A DNA stretch of 64,000 nucleotides from Neorhizobium populisoli (GCF_019430945.1 NZ_JAHYCB010000016.1:27555-91554); one strand, 5' to 3'. Positions 41,916 through 51,595 are shown, counted from the first letter of the stretch. Program-made: numbers and translations. The notes: generated from the letters alone by a model not told the origin.

Positions 41916-42345
41916 GATCCCATCAGCGAGTTGATTTGGCCCAACAACTGGCGAGGTGTTGGCGAGTTGCGTAGCCGTCAGCGATGATTACGCCATAGTT
42001 GAGAGCATCCACCTCGTTATCGGCTTGGTCGAGCGGCATTCCGCATTTTGGCTTGCCCGTGATCGGCACTATAAGGCCCGGGACTGTGATGCATTTTTTT
42101 CAGGTAAATTAGCGATTTTCAGATCAAATGGTCCGAAATGCCCCCCAGCGGTCATCAGACGAATCCGCGATTTCGGCTGATTCAAACTGGGCATTGCCAC
42201 TGTCAAACCGAGCGACAGGTGATAACAGCGATGGGGACCGGCTTTGAGGATTCGACCCCCCGTCGCCTATCACTTTCGGACCGTTTCAGCGTTCGAGGCG
42301 GCTCGGCAGAAGCCGCGAAAGCGTTCTGTGAAGGCATAGGCCGTC
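41916..42345. other. intergenic with one possible small ORF
   Basis: A minus-strand ATG at 42039 opens a coherent 38-residue frame (MPLDQADNEVDALNYGVIIA...) ending at 41923, just before the zinc-ribbon gene. Without a ribosome site I do not call it. Nothing else seen. Confidence 0.3.
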
Positions 42346-42615
42346 TTAAGAGTGTACTTCGCGAACGAACGTCCAAACTCCTAACTCCTCGTCCGCCGGA
42401 ACAATGATGCGTTTGCAGGCCTGGAGCGCCAGGATGAGCGCGCCCAAGCCCGCCACATTGCTTAGTTCATCGACGAGATCAGGCGCCTGGTCTTCGGCCG
42501 CTTTGAGGCACTTACCCTGGATTTCGCCAAGGGTGATGGAGTTCCAAGCAAGCCCATCCCTCGCTTGCGTTAAAGTTGCAGCGACCAATTCTTCGAGTGT
42601 CGGTAGGCTTTGCAT
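42346..42615 (-). CDS. hypothetical protein, 89 residues
   Basis: The product (MQSLPTLEELVAATLTQARD, LAWNSITLGEIQGKCLKAAE, NVAGLGALILALQACKRIIV) is predicted largely helical with a hydrophobic C-terminal segment. Weak GGG site before the ATG. Family not recognised. Confidence 0.45.
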   Translation of the reverse strand: MQSLPTLEELVAATLTQARDGLAWNSITLGEIQGKCLKAAEDQAPDLVDELSNVAGLGALILALQACKRIIVPADEELGVWTFVREVHS

Positions 42616-42824
42616 AGAGGCCCATCGTCCAATTATAGGGAGCCGCTTGTTGCGGATCGCAGGACGCTATGTCAACCGTTAAACATGGCAGAGCCCATGT
42701 CTACGGTTGCGCTGAAACCTGAAATTTCGAGGGCTGCAGCGTCCGAGCCACGCCGATGAGCAACCGTCCGACACGACTGCCTCACACCGTCTTGCGCACT
42801 GGTTCTTTCCATCCTTTGAACTCA

Positions 42825-43133
42825 TCATCGGCCACTTTTGTCGATCGGGATTCGGTCAAGCATTCGATTAAGCATTTCCGGCTTTCTGAAACCCTTCCGA
42901 TAAAGCTCCAAAGCCATAATCGATAGCGCTCCTCTGTTTGCGTTTCTCCCGAAAGCTTCACGGGAGGCGCACACATCATCCAGTACCTGCTTCAAGATGC
43001 GCAGATCGTTTTCTAAGAGAACAAGCATGGCAGCCTCATACATTTTCGAGAGAAGAACGCAGATTTGAATACGGCGCTCCATCCGCGCACGGAAAGGTAT
43101 TGTCACGGTAAACAAACTATTTTCGCAAACCAT
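42825..43133 (-). CDS. helical hypothetical protein, 102 residues
   Basis: The central part (ENDLRILKQVLDDVCASREA, NRGALSIMALELYRKGFRKP, EMLNRMLDR) resembles a small rhizobial family with LxxLxxVLxxxC...AxxIxxLYxxGxxxxxxL pattern; function unknown. Start could be ATG 43133 or ATG 43082. No good ribosome site for either. Confidence 0.5.
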   Translation of the reverse strand: MVCENSLFTVTIPFRARMERRIQICVLLSKMYEAAMLVLLENDLRILKQVLDDVCASREAFGRNANRGALSIMALELYRKGFRKPEMLNRMLDRIPIDKSGR

Positions 43134-44387
43134 GCTTTTTAAGACTTCCTGTTGGACTACCGGGCATGATGCAACGCTCGTGCAACCCCTCGAAACCTCT
43201 TCTGCTCAACGACAGCGCCCCGCTGCAGATCACCGACGTCACCCATTAGATCGACTTTTTGGGCAGCCTTTGGCGGCGGGTTCACGAACTGATGATCGGT
43301 TACATGGCGACCCGGCACACACTGGTTCTCCAATCCAGAAAACCGCAAATGTACCGGACCGACCGCGATCATGAGACGCCGAAAATCTGCGTCACGCCGG
43401 GGTATGACTACGGTTGGGCTACGCCCTCACTCCGTCACACCCCGGCGCGAGTCTCACCCTGATTGACGCTGAATCTCACCTAGATTGCCGCTACGCAGCA
43501 AGCGTGACGAAGCTCGAAACGCACAGAAGAGGAAGCGAAGGCGAGCGGGGGACGGCGTAACGGAAGCGTCAGTGGGTTCCTGTCTCGAGCAGGAGCACCG
43601 CCCCAAGGCGACCAAAGAACACATCTGGGCCGGCCGTAGGCCGCCGACGCTGACCATCCGCTAGCGCCAACTGGCACTACGACCTGCCTCGTCGAGGTGG
43701 CGCCTCGTCCCCCTCCGCTCTTTGGATGCGGTTCCGCCGCTCTCGAGCCTACGCCGTATGTCTCGCATCCCTGAGTTTGTAGGCTGCCATCAGTTCATGC
43801 AACGCGAACTGTTCGGATTGGGTAACGACGGTTCTCATCTGCCGGTGACGCTCCTCAAGAATGCCCGGAGCAGCAGGAAGGATCTAGTCTGGAGCCTTCG
43901 ACCGGATGAGGTACATAAGCCTCGCAGGGTCTGCTTCCTTTACTACGGATGTGTGCAGCGACTTCACGCGTAGACATCACGCCTGTCACTTTCCCCCTCT
44001 GGGCAAGGATGTCCACTTGCCTCCGAAGCTCCCGCTGTTCGATCAGACCCGCCTCGAGGGTCTCCTGCAAAAGTTCGATTTTCGAAGGCGCGTCGTCCGA
44101 AACTCGGCAAGCTAAATCAGAGGCTCGAGACTGTCAGCCGCCGATATCGTTTCACGCTTTTCATCGAGGACCTCGTGCGCTCTCGCGTCGCCGGCCCGTA
44201 AAGGCTCGGAAAATTTTTGTTTCTTCTTCTCGCCTGCCAACACCATCCTCGCGTCGGCGCAACCTACAGCTCGACCGGCAGGTGGCTCACCTAGCAGGTT
44301 CACCGCAATCCTGCGCGGTTGGTACGTCCGCTTACTCTACTCAGGTCGAATGCGTCATGCTAACTAAGCCTGAGAAGGGGATTTCAG
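43134..44387. other. low-coding stretch upstream of the histidine kinase
   Basis: About 1.25 kb with short frames on both strands. A minus-strand segment at 43950-44100 (PSKIELLQETLEAGLIEQRE, LRRQVDILAQRGKVTG) reads like a helical protein but has no intact start. The 43395-43491 part holds repeats described separately. Probably decayed DNA. Confidence 0.35.
43395..43491. repeat. inverted repeat and tandem 18-mers, possible IS-end relic
   Basis: CGCCGGGGT (43395-43403) and ACCCCGGCG (43439-43447) form an inverted repeat with a 35-base spacer. Immediately after are two 18-base direct repeats (43452-43469 and 43474-43491) sharing 15 of 18 bases, both starting TCTCACC and containing GATTG. Multiple short terminal repeats are a feature of IS21-family ends, and an istA remnant lies 3 kb downstream. 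The link is inference. Confidence 0.35.
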
Positions 44388-46022
44388 ATGAAGTTCAAGC
44401 TTGTCGCGGTGGCTGTCGCCGCGCTTGTCCCTGTAGTCGGAATGCTGGGCTACGGCGAATATGCGATACGCCAGCAGCGTGGCGAGGAAGTGCGGGCGCA
44501 GGCCGCGCAGGCGGCGAGACAGGCGTCTTCGGAAGTCGATCGCATCGTTGAAGGACTGCGTTCTCTTCTTCTCGCCGTTACTTCGATGCCCTCGGTGCGG
44601 CATCTGGACGGCCCGACGTGCGACGAGGCACTGAAGTCGCTCGCAGGAAACGTACCGAACATACGCACCATCTTCGTGCTGCAGCCCGACGGCAGCCCCG
44701 TCTGCGGCAGCATGGAGATGCCGGCCGGAACCTCGTTCGCCGACCGTAAGTACTTCCATCAGGCTATCGAGACGAAGGCATTCGTCGTCGGTACCTACAC
44801 TAAAAGCAGATTGACCGGGGACGGCGTTCTACCGCTGGCCATGCCAATCGTGGAAAACGACGCCGTCGTTGGGGTCGTTGTCAGCGGCATTCGCCTAGAC
44901 TGGCTCCAAAATCGCGTCACCGAGCGCGGCGTCGCGCCCGGCAATGCCGTAACGCTCGCGGATGGCGAGGGGACAATAGTCGCACGCGTTCCCCTGCCGG
45001 AACGTTTCGTCGGGACGGTCATCCCTGATGGCTTCCTCAAGCTCATCAACGCCGACCAACCGGGTGTCGTGGAAGTCCGAAGCCGGGACGGCACGGAACG
45101 AGTGCTCGGATACCGACCGATCGCGCTGCCGAGCAGCCCTTTGTATGTTAGCGCCGGCTTCTCAACGACGGAGGCCTTTGCGCCGATAAACAGGTCCACG
45201 ATCATCAACGCTCTTGGCATCGTCTGGGGCGCACTTGCGGCCCTCGTCCTGTCCTTCTACGTTGGCAACCGGGTCATCCTAGCACCAATCTCCCGGATCG
45301 GGGACGTGATGCGACAGTGGAAGGCTGGAGAGACCGAGGCCCGCACGTGGATGAAGCCCTCCGACGAGCTGCACGCCGTCGGCGCCGCCCTCGATGACCT
45401 GCTCGACCAGCTCGAAACACGCCGTGCCGAAGCCGAACGCAACGAGGAGGAGCGCATGCTCCTCGTCCGCGAGCTCGCTCACCGTGTCAAGAACGGCTTC
45501 GCGCTCGTTCAGGCGATATCCCGCCAGACGTTCGCCCGCTCCGACCCGGAACGGTACCAGTCCTTTTCGGAGCGGCTGACGGCACTTGCGGGGACTTACG
45601 ACCTCATCCTTGGGAAGGAAGGATCTGCCTCCGCGATCAAGGACGTCTTGCAGGCAGCCTTGAAGGCGCACGCCTCTGACGCTCGACGGATTTCATTCGA
45701 CGGGCCGGATGTCGTCCTGCCTGCCGACGTGGTCTTGCCTTTGTCGCTCGTGGTGCACGAGCTTGCGACGAATGCCATCAAGTATGGCAGCCTGGGTTCC
45801 GACCGGGGGACGGTCGGCATAACATGGACTGCCGAGGGTGGGCGGGTCGACCTGCAATGGGTGGAATCAGGCGGCCCTGCCGTGAAAGCGCCGACGAGGA
45901 AGGGGTTCGGCAGCGTCCTGATAGAGCGTGCGCTTCCACCAAAGTCGAACCCACGTACCAATGTTGCCTTCCAGCCCGACGGACTTCACTTTTACATTAG
46001 TTTCGGTTGCGCGGAACTGTGA
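44388..46022 (+). CDS. HWE-family sensor histidine kinase, membrane-bound
   Basis: A 544-residue kinase. TM1 is near residues 4-22 (LVAVAVAALVPVVGMLGYGE); residues about 35-270 form a periplasmic Cache-type sensor (GTSFADRKYFHQAIETKAFV, LPLAMPIVENDAVVGVVVSG); TM2 lies around 280-297. A HAMP-like linker leads to the kinase core: ELAHRVKNGFALVQAISRQT with the phosphoacceptor histidine and VVHELATNAIKYGSL as N box, both diagnostic for HWE/HisKA_2 kinases. These often feed PhyR/EcfG stress signalling. No cognate regulator is adjacent. GAAGGGG precedes the ATG. Confidence 0.87.
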   Translation: MKFKLVAVAVAALVPVVGMLGYGEYAIRQQRGEEVRAQAAQAARQASSEVDRIVEGLRSLLLAVTSMPSVRHLDGPTCDEALKSLAGNVPNIRTIFVLQPDGSPVCGSMEMPAGTSFADRKYFHQAIETKAFVVGTYTKSRLTGDGVLPLAMPIVENDAVVGVVVSGIRLDWLQNRVTERGVAPGNAVTLADGEGTIVARVPLPERFVGTVIPDGFLKLINADQPGVVEVRSRDGTERVLGYRPIALPSSPLYVSAGFSTTEAFAPINRSTIINALGIVWGALAALVLSFYVGNRVILAPISRIGDVMRQWKAGETEARTWMKPSDELHAVGAALDDLLDQLETRRAEAERNEEERMLLVRELAHRVKNGFALVQAISRQTFARSDPERYQSFSERLTALAGTYDLILGKEGSASAIKDVLQAALKAHASDARRISFDGPDVVLPADVVLPLSLVVHELATNAIKYGSLGSDRGTVGITWTAEGGRVDLQWVESGGPAVKAPTRKGFGSVLIERALPPKSNPRTNVAFQPDGLHFYISFGCAEL

Positions 46023-46339
46023 TCGGTTATCTCCGTTTCGTCAGGCTGTTGGACGATGGGCAGGGTGCTTATACCGTTTAGAGTGCTTGTGGTGGTAGAC
46101 GAACCACTCGTGAGATTGCTTGCCTGCCGTAGACGTGGTCGAAGAGGCTGGCTCGAGGCGTTAGTCATCATCGCGAACGTACGGAGCTGGATCCAGCCAG
46201 TCTTCGCCAATTCTCGATAAAGCTCAGAACCGGGTCGAGATCGGCTTGAATTTGCTTTGCCAAGCGACCTGACCGGTGATGCTCTCGAGAACAAGCTTTT
46301 CTCCCGCAACGGAGTCAAGCAAGACACTCGACGGCGAAC

Positions 46340-46807
46340 GGAACCGATATGGGCCGAACCTGCCGTCGAGCTCAAGACGCCTGGCGTTACGCTCCAAATT
46401 CTATGGGGAGAGTATCGCTCTTTAAACCCTGATGGCTACGGATACAGCCGGTTTGTGCGTTGTTCAGCGGCTTCGAACAACGGCTGTCTCCGACGATGCG
46501 CCAAGAGCATCCCGCCGGTGACAAGGTTTTGTGGAATATTCGGGGAAGAGTATCATCGTCGATCACACGACCGGTGAGATCAGCGAGGCGAAGAATTTCG
46601 TCATGGAGCTCGGCGCCTCCAGCTTCACCTATGCAGAAGCAACCTGGACCCAGACGCTGCCTGACTGATCGGCTCGCATGTTAGCCTCTTTCGCTTCATC
46701 GGCGGGGTTCCTCGGCTGATCGTTCCCGACAATCTCAAGTCGGCGTGAACCGTGCCAGCTTCTACAATCCCGAGATTAATCGCAGCTACGGCTTGATGCA
46801 GGCCAGG
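46340..46807 (+). pseudogene. istA: IS21-family transposase IstA fragment
   Basis: Pieces in three frames follow IstA in order: VELKTPGVTLQILWGEYRSL and NPDGYGYSRF, then RLSPTMRQEHPAGDK, VEYSGKSIIVDHTTGEISEA, GASSFTYAEATWTQTLPD, then LFRFIGGVPRLIVPDNLKS and VNRASFYNPEINRSYGLM. Several frameshifts and loss of both ends show an old relic. No istB was found. The 317 bases upstream (46023-46339) hold nothing recognisable. Confidence 0.75.
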
Positions 46808-46818
46808 ATCGTAACGTC

Positions 46819-47304
46819 CTATCTGGTAAGGCCCCACACATATCCGATCAGTGCCGCGACACCGACTGCCGCGAGCGGGCGCTGTCGAACGCGGGCCTTG
46901 ACGTCACGAACCGCGGATCGGGCTTCCGCCTTCATGATCGCGACTCCGCCCTCGGCGACTTCCAGAAGGGTTTCCCGAAGCCGGGCGACGTCCCGGCGAA
47001 GCGCGCGGACCTCCTCGCTCGCGTCGAGGATCTCCGTTTCAAGAAGGGATTGGCTGTTCAGCGCGGCATCCACGCGAGGGTAGTCACGATCCGCGGCAAG
47101 TTCCGCGGCGCGCGCCGACGAACCCACGTCGGCGGTCTCCGCCCGGCCCGCCGGGATCGAGGTGATCGCTGCAGACACGGGATCTGACGCCGGAAAGGTG
47201 GCCTCTAGCCCCTTTTCGAGGGCGCTTGCGCTCTTTGCGCCGCGTTGGCGATCCTGCTCCTCCCGCATGGACTGGACGGCAGGCGAATTCGAGGGTTCGG
47301 ACAT
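46819..47304 (-). CDS. DUF883/ElaB-like C-terminal membrane-anchor protein
   Basis: A 161-residue protein. The N-terminal half is polar (EGLEATFPASDPVSAAITSI), the middle is a coiled coil (EEVRALRRDVARLRETLLEV) and the C-terminus is RQRPLAAVGVAALIGYVWGL, a single membrane helix typical of ElaB/YqjD/DUF883 stress proteins. ATG 47304 has GGAG 6 bases upstream. It starts 27 bases after the YidB-like gene, apparently in the same stress operon. Confidence 0.7.
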   Translation of the reverse strand: MSEPSNSPAVQSMREEQDRQRGAKSASALEKGLEATFPASDPVSAAITSIPAGRAETADVGSSARAAELAADRDYPRVDAALNSQSLLETEILDASEEVRALRRDVARLRETLLEVAEGGVAIMKAEARSAVRDVKARVRQRPLAAVGVAALIGYVWGLTR

Positions 47305-47330
47305 TGTGTTCTCCATTCGAAAGGTAGCGT

Positions 47331-47861
47331 TCATGCGGTTTGGCCCGTCGAAAGCGAGCTGGCCGAGCGAAGGAAGTCATCTTCTTCGTTCGGAACCTTG
47401 CCATTCGGCGTAAGGTCGTCCACGGCTCTCGGCAGGTCGCGCGTCAGCCGGTCGATTATGTCTTCGCGGGAGAGCCCCGTCTTCGCCGTGAGCTCGTCGA
47501 TGACGTCCGGGCCGAGCGCCTCGGAAAGCTGGTCTCGTTCAATCGGAGCGTTCGGCCCCGGCCGGACCCAGGTGTCCGCCTTGTCGCCGTGGCCGTTCTG
47601 CTGGAACGTTTTCAGAAGGTCGCCCAGGCCGCCACTTAGGATGCCGCCGGTCGTAAGGCCCCCGAGCAGGTCACCAAGGCCACCTTGTCCCCCGAACAGT
47701 CCACCTAGACCGCCGTCAGTTTTCTCGTTCGGGAGAGAGGCGTCGCCATTCTGGGGCTGCCGGTTCTGAAGTCCGCGCAGCATTTCTGCGATCTTGTCAC
47801 GGTTCTGGTAGCCTGCCACGGCGAGCGCTCCCAGCAGCGCTTTCATAGGTCCGCTCATCAT
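47331..47861 (-). CDS. YidB-like DUF937 protein
   Basis: A 176-residue protein: KALLGALAVAGYQNRDKIAE, a glycine-rich linker (GGLGGLFGGQGGLGDLLGGL) and the DUF937 C-terminal part DQLSEALGPDVIDELTAKTG followed by LSREDIIDRLTRDLPRAVDD LTP. This arrangement matches E. coli YidB. AGGAG is 8 bases before ATG 47861. It follows katE by 125 bases, where an EcfG-like promoter is found. Confidence 0.8.
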   Translation of the reverse strand: MMSGPMKALLGALAVAGYQNRDKIAEMLRGLQNRQPQNGDASLPNEKTDGGLGGLFGGQGGLGDLLGGLTTGGILSGGLGDLLKTFQQNGHGDKADTWVRPGPNAPIERDQLSEALGPDVIDELTAKTGLSREDIIDRLTRDLPRAVDDLTPNGKVPNEEDDFLRSASSLSTGQTA

Positions 47862-47911
47862 TGATCGATCTCCTGTTTTTTTCCGGGCGTGTTGCCGCCC
47901 CTGCAAGCGAC

Positions 47912-47936
47912 AACACCCGACGAAGTCTGTCGTTCC
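47912..47936 (-). promoter_or_regulatory. candidate EcfG-type promoter before the YidB-like gene
   Basis: On the minus strand GGAAC (47932-47936) and TGTT (47912-47915) are spaced by 16 bases, one mismatch from consensus, 50 bases before the ATG. Confidence 0.45.
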
Positions 47937-47986
47937 CACCTCACATAAGAGGGGAGGGTGCGGACTTACTTTCCCGCGCCTCCTCT

Positions 47987-50137
47987 TCACTTGACCGGCT
48001 GCGACGCCTTGCCGAGCTTGAGCGTAGGTTCGCGCCCCCAAACACGAAGCTTGCCAAGCTCGGTCACGAAGGCGGCAAGCCCTTCCTCGCCGGGAAGGAT
48101 GATTGTGCCCTCATCGAGATCCTCGGCAATCCCTGCCTTGGCGAGGAGCGGAAAGGCGCTTTCGTCGTAGCCGATGAACTTGCAGTGCTGGAATGCATCC
48201 GCCACGAAGTCCCGCGCGGTGGCCTCCTTGACAAGGTCCTCGACGGCGGCTGACGATGCGAGGACGGCGACGGCGTCGAACAGTACCGAGGGGCCGCCGT
48301 CGATCATGTGCTGGGCCTCGATCCAGGAACCGTCCGACGCGGTCACGCCGCCGACCTTCGGAGCGATGAGCTCGACGAGAGCCTTCTCCTTTGTGATCGC
48401 GGTCTTCAGCCCCTTGAGTAGCTTCGCATCGACGCCGTCCGTGACGAGCACGCCGAGCTTGCGCTCCTCGAACCTCTTCGGTCCGCGCTCGACGATGCTG
48501 AGGGCTGGAGAAGGCTCCAGGTCCTGGCGTGTTGGCATTGCGGCGTCCGCAGCCTTCGGCATTGTCTGGATACCAAGCTTCTGCGCCACGGTAACGGCGA
48601 GCGTCTCGTCGATGTTGAGCAGATGCGCGATCATTCGCTCGCGGATGGCGACGGTCTCCACCTTGCTCAGTTCAAAGGTGAGAGCCATCGCGATGTGTCG
48701 CTGCTCCGGCGGCGTCTGGCTGAGGAAGAACTGGCGAGCCTGACTGTAGTGGTCGGCGAAACTTTCCGGACGCAGCCTGACCTTCTGGCCGTCCTCCTGG
48801 GCTGGGAAGTGGCGATAACCTCTCGACGGAGATTCCCGCGGACCTTCCCCGAAAGAGTTCGGCTGATAGTTCACCCGGCCAACCGGATTGCGCATCGCCA
48901 TGTGCCCGTCCTGCTGGAAGTTGTGGAAGGGACACTTCGGCGCGTTGATTGGAAGGTGCGTGAAGTTCGGGCCGCCCAGGCGCTTAAGCTGGGTGTCGAG
49001 GTAGGAGAAGTTCCGGCCCTGCAATAGAGGATCGTTGCTGAAGTCGATGCCCGGAGGCACGTTCTGGGTCATGAACGCGACCTGCTCCGTCTCGGCAAAG
49101 AAGTTGTCCGGCATGCGGTCGAGCACGAGACGGCCGATCGGCTTCACGGGCAGGATCTCCTCCGGAATGATCTTGGTGGGATCGAGGACGTCGAAGTCGA
49201 AGTTGTCGGCAAATTCCTGGTCGAAGAGCTGGACGCACAGCTCCCATTCAGGAAAGTTGCCGGACTGGATTGACTGCCAGAGATCGCGGCGATGGAAGTC
49301 CGGATCTGCGCCGTTGATCTTGACCGCCTCGTTCCACGCGACCGACTGCAGACCGAGCTTCGGCTTCCAGTGAAACTTGACGAAGGTGGACTTGTCCTCG
49401 GCATTAACGAACCGGAACGTGTGGACGCCGAAGCCTTCCATGAAGCGGAACGATCGCGGGATGGTGCGGTCGGACATGATCCACATGACCATGTGCATGC
49501 TTTCTGGCGTGAGACTGATGAAATCCCAGAAATTGTCATGGGCGGTCTGAGCCTGCGGGAATGCCCGGTCGGGCTCCTGCTTTGCGGCATGGACCACGTC
49601 CGGAAACTTGATCGCATCCTGGATGAAGAAGACCGGGATGTTGTTGCCTACGAGGTCCCAGTTACCTTCCTGCGTGTAGAACTTGACGGCGAAACCGCGG
49701 ACGTCGCGTGCGAGATCGGCGGAACCCTTGTTGCCTGCGACAGTCGAGAAGCGGACGAAGACGGGCGTTTTCTCGCCTGCGCGCTGGAAGATGTCGGCGC
49801 GGGTGACGTCGGATAAGGATTCATAGGTTTCGAAGAAGCCATGGGCGCCGTACCCGCGTGCATGAACTACGCGCTCCGGAATGCGCTCATGGTCGAAGTG
49901 GAAGATCTTCTCGCGGAAATGGAAGTCATCGACCAGGAGCGGCCCACGCGCGCCGACGCGAAGCGAGTTCTGGTCGTCGGCGACCGGTCCGCCCTGCGAG
50001 GTGGTCAGCACGTCGGCGCCGTCCTCCGCGATCTGATGAAGCTCGCCGCCCGCTCCCCGGTGGAGCTGCTGGTCATGGATGGTGACGGCGTCTGTGGTGG
50101 ATGTCGAGCCCGAAGCCCGTGTCGTGCGCTTTGCCAT
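47987..50137 (-). CDS. katE: large-subunit monofunctional catalase (HPII type)
   Basis: A 716-residue clade 2 catalase. The active-site histidine lies in RVVHARGYGAHGFFE, the asparagine in VGNNIPVFFIQDAIKFPD and the proximal heme tyrosine region near the expected RxxxY part before GRNFSYLDTQLKRLGGPNF. Residues about 560-716 are the flavodoxin-like C-terminal domain of large catalases (RKLGVLVTDGVDAKLLKGLK). It decomposes hydrogen peroxide in the cytoplasm. Start at 50137 (MAKRTTRASG); the frame to 50257 includes the upstream hairpin. Second or third gene of a stress operon. Confidence 0.93.
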   Translation of the reverse strand: MAKRTTRASGSTSTTDAVTIHDQQLHRGAGGELHQIAEDGADVLTTSQGGPVADDQNSLRVGARGPLLVDDFHFREKIFHFDHERIPERVVHARGYGAHGFFETYESLSDVTRADIFQRAGEKTPVFVRFSTVAGNKGSADLARDVRGFAVKFYTQEGNWDLVGNNIPVFFIQDAIKFPDVVHAAKQEPDRAFPQAQTAHDNFWDFISLTPESMHMVMWIMSDRTIPRSFRFMEGFGVHTFRFVNAEDKSTFVKFHWKPKLGLQSVAWNEAVKINGADPDFHRRDLWQSIQSGNFPEWELCVQLFDQEFADNFDFDVLDPTKIIPEEILPVKPIGRLVLDRMPDNFFAETEQVAFMTQNVPPGIDFSNDPLLQGRNFSYLDTQLKRLGGPNFTHLPINAPKCPFHNFQQDGHMAMRNPVGRVNYQPNSFGEGPRESPSRGYRHFPAQEDGQKVRLRPESFADHYSQARQFFLSQTPPEQRHIAMALTFELSKVETVAIRERMIAHLLNIDETLAVTVAQKLGIQTMPKAADAAMPTRQDLEPSPALSIVERGPKRFEERKLGVLVTDGVDAKLLKGLKTAITKEKALVELIAPKVGGVTASDGSWIEAQHMIDGGPSVLFDAVAVLASSAAVEDLVKEATARDFVADAFQHCKFIGYDESAFPLLAKAGIAEDLDEGTIILPGEEGLAAFVTELGKLRVWGREPTLKLGKASQPVK

Positions 50138-50167
50138 GGTTGTCCCCGAGGTGTGTAGCCAGATGTC

Positions 50168-50192
50168 AAAAGGCCGCCCAGTGGACGGCCTT
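50168..50192 (-). terminator. hairpin between the DUF892 gene and katE
   Basis: Minus-strand AAGGCCGTCC / GGGCGGCCTT stem with TTTT after it. It lies between the yciF-like stop and the katE start, so it may attenuate read-through rather than end the operon. Confidence 0.5.
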
Positions 50193-50210
50193 CCAGAGTA
50201 TTGCAGAGCC

Positions 50211-50714
50211 TCAGGCAGTTTTGCTTTTGCCCTTGGCGTTTGCCGAGGCCTTAGCAAGCTGCGTGAGCTTCTTATCCGTAGCTTCCTCTTCGGCGAGATT
50301 CGCCTGAAGGAGCGGCACGGCGTCCTTCAGGCCGAGCTGGTTAGCCCACTCGATAAGCGTACCGTAGCGGGCGATCTCGTAGTGCTCGACTGCCTGCGCC
50401 GAGGAGATGAGACCGGCATCGAGGGCAGGCGAATCCCTGAATTCCTCGATGATCTCCTCCCCTTCGGAGATGATGCCCTGGATGGCTTCGCAAGTCTTGC
50501 CACGGGCCGGCTTGCCAAGCAGTTCGAAGACCTGTTCTAGGCGTTCGATCTGGCCCTGCGTTTCGTCGCGATGCTGGAGGAACCCTGCCTTGCCTTCTTC
50601 GGACTGGGCGGCGCGGGCCATTTTCGGAAGGGCCTTCAGGATCTGCTTCTCGGCGAAGTAGATGTCCTTCAGCGTGTCGAGGAACAGGTCGTCTAGGGTC
50701 TTGGTGGCTGCCAT
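50211..50714 (-). CDS. YciF-like DUF892 ferritin-like protein
   Basis: A 167-residue four-helix protein: LDDLFLDTLKDIYFAEKQIL, KALPKMARAAQSEEGKAGFL, HRDETQGQIERLEQVFELLG, VEHYEIARYGTLIEWANQLG. Glutamates and histidines at the DUF892 diiron positions are present (YFAEKQ, HRDET, EHYE). Stress-induced in other bacteria. Start ATG 50714; overlapping upstream extension lacks a ribosome site. Confidence 0.87.
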   Translation of the reverse strand: MAATKTLDDLFLDTLKDIYFAEKQILKALPKMARAAQSEEGKAGFLQHRDETQGQIERLEQVFELLGKPARGKTCEAIQGIISEGEEIIEEFRDSPALDAGLISSAQAVEHYEIARYGTLIEWANQLGLKDAVPLLQANLAEEEATDKKLTQLAKASANAKGKSKTA

Positions 50715-50762
50715 TTCATTTCTCTCGCTTGTTGGTAAAGTTGAACTCAAATGAGACCGCGG

Positions 50763-51281
50763 TCAGTCGAGCAGGTCGGAAGGCACTTTGCCGCCGTTTT
50801 CGGACAGCTTCTTCATCAGCGCCTTGTGCAGGAAGGTGTTCATCTTCGCGCTGTCATGGGTGTCGCCGGTATAGCCAAGCTCCTGAGCAAGCTCCTTGCG
50901 TTCCTCCAAGCTCGCATCCATGCCGAGGGCCTTCATCAGGTCGACGATGGAGTGCCGCCAGTCGAGCTTCTGGCCAGACTTTTTCACCGCGTCATTCAGG
51001 GTGGTTTCGACGTCGACGGAAGAACTGGAAGCTACACCAGATGTCGGCGCCGCGGCAGACGATGAAGAAAGCTGCGATTGAGCGGACTTGCCTGCAGCAG
51101 GATTAGCGGAGGTCGAAGGCGCAGAGACGGATCCTGAAGACGGCGCCGAAGATGCGGCTGGCGACGCGTTGGTTGGCGCTGGCGTCGGCGAAGATGAAGC
51201 AGCCGGGGCCGCCGCCTGCGGGGCGGCGGCAGCATGAGCCTGGCCGAAGATTGCGTGCTTGATACGGTCGAAAATACTCAT
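50763..51281 (-). CDS. DUF3597-family protein
   Basis: A 172-residue protein: short N-terminal motif MSIFDRIKHAIFG, an alanine/serine/proline-rich linker of about 70 residues, then the DUF3597 core VDVETTLNDAVKKSGQKLDW, RHSIVDLMKALGMDASLEER, KELAQELGYTGDTHDSAKMN. GGGAG precedes the ATG. It heads a minus-strand stress run (DUF3597, DUF892, katE). Function unknown; the core resembles LysM-associated stress proteins. Confidence 0.85.
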   Translation of the reverse strand: MSIFDRIKHAIFGQAHAAAAPQAAAPAASSSPTPAPTNASPAASSAPSSGSVSAPSTSANPAAGKSAQSQLSSSSAAAPTSGVASSSSVDVETTLNDAVKKSGQKLDWRHSIVDLMKALGMDASLEERKELAQELGYTGDTHDSAKMNTFLHKALMKKLSENGGKVPSDLLD

Positions 51282-51400
51282 TGATTCTCCCTGTCTAAGC
51301 TCTCGGGGCACATAGCGCGCACTCCCTAAAAGTCCGGCACCGAACAGTTGCGGAGGGTGACACATGGTCCCGAAGATCACGTGTCCGTGAGTGCCGTTAT

Positions 51401-51425
51401 AACTTAGAATAGGCTCGTTAGTTCC
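51401..51425 (-). promoter_or_regulatory. candidate EcfG-type promoter before the DUF3597-katE operon
   Basis: Minus-strand GGAAC (51421-51425), 16 bases, AGTT (51401-51404): one mismatch. It would drive DUF3597 with a leader of about 110 bases. Confidence 0.4.
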
Positions 51426-51595
51426 AATCTCCTCGAGGAGCAGTCCGCGTGGACTTTGGCCGATTTCTGGAAATGGCAATCCCGAGTGTGGCCTGATGTA
51501 CGCTACCGTACAGTGTCGTATCATGCTGAAAGTAAGGGACGGTTTCGATAGAAGTTCGACGAACAAATGGCGTGCAGATCTGACCAGAAGTAGAC

